A stretch of 64,000 nt of DNA, taken from contig NW_027488370.1 in the NCBI RefSeq assembly GCF_051014445.1, forward strand, positions 6,014,001-6,078,000. The letters run 5' to 3'. The position numbers were made by a program, and so were the translations under genes. This document shows, in pieces, positions 11,501 to 18,149 of the stretch. The notes beneath the pieces are model-generated. The model did not search any database. It worked only from the letters and a program-made list of their open reading frames with translations, and was not told the origin of the DNA. Numbering within the stretch: position 1 is the first letter of the stretch; each line of letters opens with the position of its first letter. The stretch is from Colletes latitarsis (lineage: Eukaryota; Arthropoda; Insecta; Hymenoptera; Colletidae).

Positions 11501-11729
11501 ATCCCCGACCGCGCTCCAACAAGGAGAACGGTGGGGACCCGTCGCCCCCTCCCCATACCGTCGCCACCAAACCGTCCGCGTCGCCCACCCAATGAGGGTG
11601 ATCAGGGACGCGGTACGGCTCGGCGGCGACCGCCAGGCCAACCCCCCACTCCGCGAGGACTTGGGACATCAAGTCCTGTGCCGCGCGGCAGTGGTTGAGG
11701 TTGGCCTGGAGGAGGAGGCGGGGCGGCAT
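8547..11729 (-). CDS. ORF2: endonuclease-reverse transcriptase of an R1-clade retrotransposon
   Basis: 1060 aa, uninterrupted. It nicks target DNA and copies the element RNA from the nicked end. Residues about 5-210 form an apurinic-type endonuclease: QANLNH (8-13), AEPY (36-39), GDFNAKS (124-130) and SDHRYI (200-205) are the expected catalytic and phosphate-handling motifs. Residues about 440-750 form the reverse transcriptase: APGPDG (445-450), the first catalytic Asp in SLDIANAF (D577), GVPQGSVLGP (632-641), YADD (665-668) and RYLGLILD (739-746). A C-terminal finger is at C956-C959-H968-C973. A basic Arg/Gly-rich tail ends the protein. All key residues are present and the length is normal for the clade. 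The ATG (11729-11727) overlaps the ORF1 stop in TAATG, which fixes the start. No ribonuclease H domain was recognised. Codon third positions are strongly GC. Confidence 0.96.
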   Translation of the reverse strand: MPPRLLLQANLNHCRAAQDLMSQVLAEWGVGLAVAAEPYRVPDHPHWVGDADGLVATVWGGGDGSPPFSLLERGRGFVAVDWGGVAVVGCYISPRSGHAAFELYLAEVAACVQRYAARPVLVLGDFNAKSVAWGSPRTSVRGGILGDWAAGLDLRVLNRGSEHTCVRRYGGSIVDVGFATPNAVRMVSGWHVVAGAETLSDHRYIRMEVSAAAGASRHGRLRGTPPRRWALRRLDKDALMAAALAATWPQGAAELPSIEEEVARLGALVAGICDAAMPRVGRASSRRAVYWWSDAIAELRVATVRARRQYTRARRRQRTGDGVARARAADDLYGAYRVARVALQVAIKRAKTQAWKELLQTLDDDPWGRPYKVVLNKLRPWAPPVTEGLDPRLLEDVVNTLFPIGERGPRPPAAAADPVEWTAELGVTQEELAAAIRRLGVRNTAPGPDGVPGRVWVLTQGVLGADLRRLFDRCLRDGRFPPSWKVARMVLLRKEGRPAESPSAYRPICLLDEVGKLFERVIAARLVEHLSRGDPGLADCQFGFRGGRSTIDAIGRVRALSEAAVSRGGVALAISLDIANAFNTLPWEEIRRGLEYHRVPPCLRAVVGDYLRGRWIEYPGRDGDMRREVYCGVPQGSVLGPLLWNIAYDSVLRAGLPDGVSAVCYADDTLVLAVGAHWGRAMRRAEEGSQRVVDRIRGMGMTVAVHKTEVIAFHSPRQDPPPPLIRVGGADIEVKPQIRYLGLILDSHWRFEKHFRCLVPRLERMVAALGRILPNLGGPAGRVRRLYVAMVQSVALYGAPVWADDLAASRRSMTMLRRVQRRMALRVVRGYRTMSHEAATVLAGMPPMDLLARSHAVMYRHRVDRRAGVGAVPGGQEPAWGDLKRQARQSVLLAWQERLALPTAGHRTVGAVRPLLKEWLDRGHGSLTYRLAQVFSGHGSFGRYLCRIGKEPTARCCHCDAEQDTADHTLEVCPAWEGERRVLVGVVWRDVSLPGVVRAMLVSEEKWRAVASFCENVMLQKEAAGRERELQRRTEARARAVARGRRPVARRRGRPPRRGG
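8615..8651 (-). other. 15-bp perfect hairpin inside the 3' end of ORF2
   Basis: Arms 8615-8629 and 8637-8651 (gagcgcgagcttcag and its exact complement) with a 7-nt loop. It covers codons 1027-1039. A second perfect hairpin, 13 bp, follows at 8661-8673/8688-8700 with a 14-nt loop. Both lie in coding sequence. Confidence 0.7.
8661..8700 (-). other. 13-bp perfect hairpin inside ORF2
   Basis: Arms ggcctccttctgc (8661-8673) and gcagaaggaggcc (8688-8700), loop 14 nt, over codons 1010-1023. It sits only 9 bases from the 15-bp hairpin at 8615-8651. Confidence 0.7.
8891..8937 (-). other. 11-bp hairpin with an inner stem inside ORF2
   Basis: Arms ggcacaggtat (8891-8901) and atacctgtgcc (8927-8937) pair perfectly. 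Inside them ttccg (8903-8907) can pair with cggaa (8921-8925). It covers codons for the region just before the C-terminal zinc finger. Confidence 0.6.
9987..10020 (-). other. 16-bp perfect hairpin over the reverse-transcriptase active-site codons
   Basis: ggcattggcaatatcc (9987-10002), loop aa, then its exact complement (10005-10020). It covers ORF2 residues 570-581, including the catalytic Asp 577. The stretch is less GC-rich than the surrounding gene. It is the longest perfect stem I found in the element. Confidence 0.75.
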
Positions 11730-11731
11730 TA
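11727..11731 (-). promoter_or_regulatory. TAATG stop-start overlap between ORF1 and ORF2
   Basis: On the minus strand ORF1 ends ..GCC ATT AAT TAA and the last A of TAA begins the ATG of ORF2, followed by CCG. In the R1-clade element SART1 a comparable UAAUG overlap is known to allow ORF2 translation by termination and re-initiation on the same RNA. The same coupling is inferred here. Confidence 0.85.
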
Positions 11732-12790
11732 ATTAATGGCCGCGCCAGCCTCCTCCCGGCCGTCCGTCCCCGTAGCACCGTCCACCTCCATGGAGGACGA
11801 TGCCACCGCCCTCGGCACCGGAGCCGGTGCAGCCCGCCTCTTCCTCTCCTTCCGGGAGGGGGGGGAGCACTTCTTGCTCCCCACCCTGTGATCGGCTGGC
11901 CTCCCCATGTCCGCACACAGCGGGCAGTGGGGGGCCGCCGAGCACTGGCTCGCACGGTGCTCTTTGGCACCGCAGCGGTAACACTGACCGCTGCGGTCCA
12001 CCGGCGAGGTGCACCACTGCCTCACGTGCCCCAATTCGAGGCAGCGGTGACACTGGAGCGGGCGCGGCGCGAGGATTTCCACTCGCGCCGAAACCCACCC
12101 CACCAACACCCTCCCGGATTCCGCCACCTTACGGGCGGCGGAGAGGGGGCACCGGGCCCACACCGACCCGAGGCCGGAGGGCGACCTGCGGATCTCTCCG
12201 ATCCGCAGGTCCTCCACAGGACAGTCCCCCGCCCTCGCAAGGGCACGGGACACATCCTGTGCGCTGACCGAGTCGTCCAGCCCACAAACGCGCATCTCCG
12301 TGCGCTTCGTGGGCCGGGCGACCCGGACACCTCGCTCGCCCAGCTGCTCCCGGAGCCTCTGGGCGAGACGATCCGCCTTCGCGCCGCCTTCTGCACCGGG
12401 GATCTCCAGCAAGAGACCCCCGGTCACGGCCCTCTTCGCCCTCACGGAGGCGATGCCCAGCTCTTCCAGGGAGATATTCTCCCTGGCGAGCCGCATCGCC
12501 TCCGCGAGGGTCAGGTCGCCCCCCTGCGCAACGGTCAGCGTCACCGCTGCCGTTTTTGGGGGACGACCTGGTCGTACCTTCCCGACCTTCGCGGCCTTTA
12601 CCTTGGCCGCCGCCGGCGGAGGCGGAGGCTGCGGTTGCGAGGCCTTCCTCGCCGCCCGCTTCGCCTTCCGCCCCACCACCTCACTCCACGCCACCCCCCC
12701 CTTGGGAGGGTGCTGTGGAGGACGCGACCACCGCGACCACGGGTACACCACCCCCCTTGGGGGTCGCGACCCGGGGCCCTGGTGCCGCAA
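11729..12790 (-). pseudogene. ORF1 3' part: gag-like protein with three zinc knuckles (frame-shifted from its 5' part)
   Basis: An open frame of 353 codons from an internal ATG at 12790. The real protein is expected to enter this frame near 12694-12701 rather than start at that ATG. Recognisable content begins at WSEVVGRK (35-42 of this frame), followed by a Pro/Ala/Lys linker, a conserved-looking domain of about residues 85-245, then three knuckles: C247-x2-C-x4-H-x4-C260, C270-x2-C-x4-H-x4-C283 and C289-x2-C-x8-H-x6-C308. R1-clade ORF1 proteins bind the element RNA and carry it to the nucleus. A basic stretch (RKERKRR, 313-319) follows the knuckles. It ends at TAA overlapping the ORF2 start. 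It may be functional if the frame change is a sequence error or is read by ribosomal slippage. Confidence 0.85.
12694..12701 (-). other. G8 run, probable site of the ORF1 frame change
   Basis: Eight C on the plus strand (G8 in the RNA). Upstream frame reads through it to a stop 12 bases later; the +1 frame reads through it into the WSEVVGRK region and the zinc knuckles. One extra G in the run would explain the break. A C6 run at about 12751-12756 is a second, less likely site, since both frames are open between 12681 and 12790. Confidence 0.65.
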
Positions 12791-12937
12791 CGCTGGGCGG
12801 AGCCTTCACTCCGCCCTTCTTTACCTTCCCCGACTGTACCGGAACAGGTCGGGGAGGCACCGCCTTCCTGCTGACCGCTCTTCCGGCGAGGAGCTCCTCC
12901 CGGAAGGCGGCCAGCTTGCCATCAATCATGTCCCCAA

Positions 12938-12968
12938 TCCTCCTCAGAAGATCGTCTTCTGAGGAGGA
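12938..12968 (-). other. 14-bp perfect hairpin inside ORF1
   Basis: Arms tcctcctcagaaga (12938-12951) and tcttctgaggagga (12955-12968) with a 3-nt loop, in the coding region of the ORF1 5' part. Confidence 0.7.
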
Positions 12969-13291
12969 CGGGGACTTCTTCACGGGCGGAGTGCGGGTGG
13001 AGGGGCCCCCGGTGCCCCGCACCACTGCCGCCGCACTCCGCTTATTTACCTCCGCCGAGGGACGCGGCGGTGGAGGAGGAGGGAAGATGGGAGGGAGGGC
13101 CGCGCTGTTCCACAGCGCCTCTGCCCTCCTCCTCCCCTGTCGCTCCTCCTCCAACAGGAGCTGCAGACGGGCGTTCCGCCCTCTGAGCTCCCGCGCCGCC
13201 TCCCTCATTTCCTCCGCCGCGGCCTTCAGGGCCTCCGCGCCACCGCTTTTCTGCCCCTTAAAGGCGCAGGCAGCGGCGACTTTCTCCACCC

Positions 13292-13348
13292 GCCTCAGGG
13301 ACGAGGAGATCCTCTCCGATATCTCCTCGGTCACCTCGTCCCTGAGGC
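13292..13348 (-). other. 15-bp perfect hairpin with a nested stem inside ORF1
   Basis: Arms gcctcagggacgagg (13292-13306) and cctcgtccctgaggc (13334-13348). Within it gaggagat (13303-13310) and atctcctc (13321-13328) form an alternative inner 8-bp stem. It lies under the predicted helical region of ORF1. Confidence 0.7.
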
Positions 13349-13607
13349 AACTCAGCCTCACGGACGGGCTCATCGCCCCGCCCACCTCGACGACGGCCTG
13401 CCCCGTCCTCTTCCTCTTAGAGCCTATGTGGCTCGTGCTGGAGGAGAAGGACGAGACCGACGCCGTCTCGTCGTCCTCCTCCACCCTCCACGAAGCCGGA
13501 CCTGGCGCTGAGTGGGGCGCGAGCGCCGCCACCCTAACCCCAACCCCGTCTCCGTCCTCCCCAACCGACAAAACCCGCCCCATCCCCATTTTATTTTCTG
13601 TGTCCAT

Positions 13608-13990
13608 AATAGTCCCACGAGATGGTCGGAAATAAAGGTCCACCCGGGCAGAGCCGCCTTACCCGGGTAAGCCTAATACTCCGGGGGTACGGCAGGTTCC
13701 CCGGAGGTGGTCGCTTGGGATTGGGCCTTCTCCCCCAACCATGCATCCCATCGCCGCGCACCATAGCTTAGGATTGGAGGGCGATTTTATAGAGTCGCCA
13801 TACTCGTGGCCCAGGCGGTTAAGCCAAGACCCCCGTTCCTCCTGCCGTCACGTACCATTCACAAAACCAATAGGGAATTGTGAATGGGTCGTTGTGACGA
13901 CCAACAGGAGGCTTACGGTGTGTGTATGACTCGGGTACCCCGGGTTCGTTAAGCCCGTACTGCAGCTGAAAGGCTGGCAGCCCCTGAGGG
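13608..13990 (-). other. Retrotransposon 5' UTR
   Basis: 383 nt between the target-site duplication and the ORF1 ATG. It contains a nested three-stem structure: cctcctg/caggagg (13838-13844 with 13905-13911), cgtcac/gtgacg (13846-13851 with 13894-13899) and ccattcacaa/ttgtgaatgg (13855-13864 with 13878-13887). R1-clade elements need an internal promoter or read-through transcription; I could not recognise a promoter motif. No ORF longer than noise is present. Its length is compatible with a full-length 5' end, though a small 5' truncation cannot be excluded without another copy. Confidence 0.75.
13838..13911 (-). promoter_or_regulatory. Nested three-stem hairpin in the 5' UTR
   Basis: Three consecutive stems of 7, 6 and 10 bp share one axis, separated by small internal loops (pairs listed under the 5' UTR). 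The apical loop is 13865-13877. Such a structure upstream of ORF1 could affect translation or packaging; no function is shown. Confidence 0.55.
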
Positions 13991-14006
13991 ATCAGACTCA
14001 TACTTT
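13991..14006. repeat. Target-site duplication, copy at the 5' end of the retrotransposon
   Basis: atcagactcatacttt, identical to 7988-8003. It continues directly into normal satellite (cgcattcttcacatac), matching the intact monomer at 7652 onward through ccacactgaaactgtcaatt. Confidence 0.92.
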
Positions 14007-17000
14007 CGCATTCTTCACATACTTGTTGAACGGATCCTGGGTTTTTTCTGGTTTGGATCACGTAGTAATGTGGGACCACACTGAAACTGTCAATTAAACC
14101 TGGTTTCGATCAATATTTTAGAGAATAATTCATGTTAGGTCTAGGTCAGTTCTGGGATTTGCCCACATCAGGCTCATTCTTTCGCATATTTCTCATACAT
14201 GTTGAACAGATCCTGGGTTTTTTCTGGTTTGGATCACGTAGTAATGTGGGACCACACTGAAACAATCAATTAAACCTGGTCTTGATAAATATTTTAGAGG
14301 ATAACGCATGTTAGGTCTGGGTTAGGTCTAGGATTTGCCCTCATCAGGCTCATACTTTCGCATATTTCTCATACTTCAAGGCTAGATCCTGGGCTATTTC
14401 TGGATTGGATCACGTAGTAAAGTGGTACCACACTGAAACATTCAATGAAACCTGGTCTGGATAAATATTTTAGAGGTTAGCGCATCTTAGGTCTGGGTTA
14501 GGTCTAAGATTTGCCCTCATCAGGCTCACAGTTTAGCGCTTTTCACATACTTGTTGAACAGATCCTGGGTTTTTTCTGGTTTGGATCACGAAGTAATGTG
14601 GTACCACACTGAAACAGTCCATTAAACCTGGTTTCGCTCAATATTTTAAAGGATAACGCGTGTAAGGTCTAGGTTAGGTCTGGGATTTGCTCTCATCAGG
14701 CTCATTCTTTCGCATATTTCTCATACTTGATGGCTAGAACCTGGGTTTTTTCTGGTTTGGATCACGTAGTAATGTAGTACCACACTGAAACAGACAATGA
14801 AACCTGGTTTCCATCAATATTTTAGAGGACAACGCATGTTAGGTCTAGGTAAGGCCTGAGATTTTCACTGATCGGACTCATACTTTCGCATTCTTCACAT
14901 ACTTCTTGAACGGATCCTGGGTTTTTTCTGGTTTGGATCACGTAGTAATGTGGTACCACACTGAAGCGGTCAATTAAATCTGGTTTCGATCTATATTTTA
15001 GAGAATAATTCATGTTAGGTCAAAGTTAGGTCTGGGATTTGCCCTCATCAAGCTCATTCTTTCGCATATTTCTCAAACTTGATGGCTAGATCCAGGGCTT
15101 TTTCAGTATTGCATCACGTAGTAATGTGGTACCACACTGAAACATTCAATTAAACCTGGTCTTGACAAATATTTTAGAGGCTAACGCATGTTAGGTCTGG
15201 GTTAGGTCTAGGATTTGCCCTCATCAGGCTCATACTTTCGCATATTTCTCATACTTCATGGCTACATCCTGGGCTTTTTCTGGATTGCATCACGTAGTAG
15301 TGTGGTACCACACTGAAACAGTCCATTATACCTGGTTTGGATCAATATTTTAGAGGACAACGCATGTTAGGTCTAGGTAAGGCCTGAGATTTTCACTGAT
15401 CGGACTCATACTTTCGCATTCTTCACATACTTCTTGAACGGATCCTGGGTTTTTTCTGGTTTGGATCAGGTAGTAATGTGGAACCACACTGAAACAGTCG
15501 ATTAAACCTGGTTTCGATCAATATTTTAGAGGATAACGCAAGTTAAGTCTGGGATTGGTCTGGGATTAGACCTCATCAGACTCATACTTTCGCACACGTC
15601 ACATACTCGTTGAACAGATCCTGGGTTATTTTCTGGTTTGGATCACATAGTAATGTGGTACCACACTGAAACAGACGATTAAACCAGGTTTCGATCAATA
15701 TTTTTGAGGATAACGCATGTTAGGTCTAGGTTAGGCCTGGGATTTTCACTCATCAGACTCATACTTTCGCATTCATCACATACTTGTTGAACGGATCCTG
15801 GGTTTTTTCTGGTTTGGATCACGTAGTAATGTGGGACCACACTGAAACAGTCAATTAAACCTCGTTTCGATCAATATTTTAGAGAATAATTCATGTTAGG
15901 TCTAGGTCAGGTCTGGGATTTGCTGTCATCAGGCTCATTCTTTCGCATATTTCTCATACTTGATGGCTAGATCCTGGGCTTTTTCTGGATTGCATCACGT
16001 AGTAACGAAGTACAACACTGAAACAGTCAATTAACCCTGGTTTCCATCAATATCTTAGAGGACAACGCAAGTTAGGTCTGGGATATGTCTGGGATTTGCC
16101 CTCATCAGGCTCATACTTTCGCGTTTTTCACATACTTGTTGAACAGATCCTGGGTTTTTTCTGGTTTGGATCACGTAGTAGTGTGGTACCACGCTGAAAC
16201 AGTCCATTAAACCTGGTTTGGATCAATATTTTAGAGGATAACCCATGTTAGGTCTAGGTTAGGCCTGGGATTTTCACTCATCAGACTCATACCTTCGCAT
16301 TCTTCACATACTTGATGGCTAGATCCTGGTTTTTTTCTGGTTTGGATCACGTAGTAATGTGGTACCACACTGAAACAGTCGATTAAACCTGGTTTCGATC
16401 AATATTTTAGAGGATAACGCAAGTTAAGTCAGGGAATGGTCTGGGATTTGACCTCATCAGACTCATACTTTCGCACACTTCACATACTCGTTGAACGGAT
16501 CCTGGGTTATTTTCTGGTTTGGATCACATAGTAATGTGGTACCACACTGAAACAGTCGATTAAACCAGGTTTCGATCAATTTTTTTGAGGATAACGCATG
16601 TTAGGTCTAGGTTAGGTCTGGGATTTTCACTCATCAGACTCATACTTTCGCATTCTTCACATACTTGTTGAACGGATCCTGGGTTTTTTCTGGTTTGGAT
16701 CACGTAGTAATGTGGGACCACACTGAAACAGTCAATTAAACCTGGTTTCGATCAATATCTAAGAGAATAATTCATGTTAGGTCTAGGTTAGGCCTGGGAT
16801 TTGCCCTCGTCAGGCTCATACTTTCGCATATTTCTCATACTTCATGGCTAGATCCTGGGCTATTTCTGGATTGGATCACGTAGTAATGTGGTACCACACT
16901 GAAACTGTCAATTAAACCTGGTTTCGATCAATATTTTAGAGGATAACGCAAGTTAGGTCTGGGATATGTCTGGGATTTCCCCTCATCAGGCTCATACTTT

Positions 17001-18149
17001 CGCGTTTTTCACACACTTGTTGAACAGATCCTGGGTTTTTTCTGGTTTGGATCACGTAGTAGTGTGGTACCACGCTGAAACAGTCCATTAAACCTGGTCT
17101 CGCTCAATATTTTAGAGGATAACGCATGTAAGGTCTAGGTTAGGTCTGGGATTTGCTCTCATCAGGCTCATTCTTTCGCATATTTCTCATACTTGATGGC
17201 TAGATCCTGGGTTTTTTCTGGTTTGGATCACGTAGTAATGTGGTACCACACTGAAACAGTCGATTAAACCTGGTTTCGATCAATATTTTAGAGGATAACG
17301 CAAGTTAAGTCTGGGAATGGTCTGGGATTTGACCTCATCAGACTCATACTTTCGCATTCTTCACATACTTGTTGAACGGATCCTGGGTTTTTTCTGGTTT
17401 AGATCACGTAGTAATGTGGTACCACACTGAAACAGTCGATTAAACCAGGTTTCGATCAATATTTTTGAGGATAACGCAAGTTAAGTCTGGGAATGGTCTG
17501 GGATTTGACCTCATCAGATTCATACTTTCGCACATTTCACATACTCCTTGAACAGATCCTGGGTTATTTTCTGGTTTGGATCACATAGTAATGTGGTACC
17601 ACGCTGAAACAGTCGATTAAACCAGGTTTCGATCTATATTTTAGAGGATAACGCATGTTAGGTCTGGGATAGGTCTGGGATTTGCTCTCATCAGGCTGAT
17701 TCTTTCGCATATTTCTCATACATGTTGAACAGATCCTAGGTTTTTTCGAGTTTGGATCACGTAGTAATGAAGTACAACACTGAAACAGTCAATTAAACCT
17801 GGTTTCCATCAATCTTTTAGAGGACAACGCATGTTAGGTCTAGGTTAGGCCTGGGATTTGCCCTCATCAGGGTCATACTGTCGCAGTTTTAACATACTTG
17901 TTGAGCGGATCCTGGTTTTTTTCTGGTTTGGTTCACGTAGTAATGTGATACCACACTGACACATTCAATTAAACCTGGTCTTGATAAATATTTTTGAGGA
18001 TAACGCATGTTAGGTTTGGGTTGGGTCTAGGATTTGCCCTCATCAGGCTCATACTTTCGCATATTTCTCATACTTCATGGCTAGATCCTGGGCTGTTTCT
18101 GGATTGTATCACGTAGTAATGTGGTACCACGCTGAAACAGTCAATTAAA
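14004..18149. repeat. Satellite family B, mixed monomer types
   Basis: Continuation of the array after the insertion, about 23.5 units of close to 176 bp. Monomer types with gcatgtta, gcaagtta and gcatctta alternate without a clear fixed order. Unusual units with cacacttcacatactcgttg occur at about 15595, 16475 and 17540. No gene is seen. Short minus-strand open frames of 63 codons cross unit boundaries here and throughout the array and are not considered genes. Confidence 0.92.

Larger units (their letters stand above)
12681..13607 (-). pseudogene. ORF1 5' part: N-terminal gag-like region, ends at a frameshift
   Basis: 308 codons from ATG at 13607-13605. The frame is open further upstream to a TAA at 13661, but the only start-like codon there is GTG, so I prefer this ATG. 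Features seen: an acidic and Ser-rich N-terminus, a basic SKRKR at about 63-67 that could be a nuclear signal, a charged helical region at about 84-166 rich in Glu/Arg/Leu/Ala that may form a coiled coil, and a Pro-rich stretch after it. It ends at TGA (12683-12681) shortly after a run of eight G on the coding strand (12701-12694). The zinc-knuckle part lies in the +1 frame, so the two pieces are one gene with a break. N-terminal regions of this family are poorly conserved; the assignment rests mainly on position and on continuity with the knuckle part. Confidence 0.8.
8001..13990 (-). mobile_element. R1-clade non-LTR retrotransposon inserted in the satellite
   Basis: A GC-rich block of about 6.0 kb interrupts the AT-rich satellite. 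Read on the minus strand it holds a 5' UTR, ORF1 with three zinc knuckles, ORF2 with an apurinic-type endonuclease and a reverse transcriptase, a 3' UTR and a poly(A) of up to 30 nt. It is flanked by a 13-16 bp direct repeat of satellite. This order and the ORF2 sequence are those of the R1 clade (R1, TRAS, SART, Waldo and relatives). R1 itself makes a 14-bp duplication in 28S rDNA, close to the length here. The target here is a satellite monomer, not rDNA or TTAGG telomere. The intact duplication, pure poly(A) and open ORF2 suggest a recent insertion. The family within the clade is not assigned. Confidence 0.95.

Noticed and set aside
12788..12790. ATG at 12790 as the true start of ORF1
   Set aside because: It would drop the N-terminal region that lies in the upstream frame. 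The sequence from it to the G8 run looks like out-of-frame reading of the same stretch.
12556..13635. 359-codon plus-strand frame opposite ORF1, and other plus-strand frames over 8342-12962
   Set aside because: Antisense shadows expected in GC-rich coding sequence. No recognisable domain is present, while the minus strand has zinc knuckles and a reverse transcriptase.
8001..13990. LTR retrotransposon, endogenous virus or DNA transposon
   Set aside because: There are no long terminal repeats, integrase, protease, envelope or terminal inverted repeats. A poly(A) tail and an apurinic-type endonuclease identify a non-LTR element.
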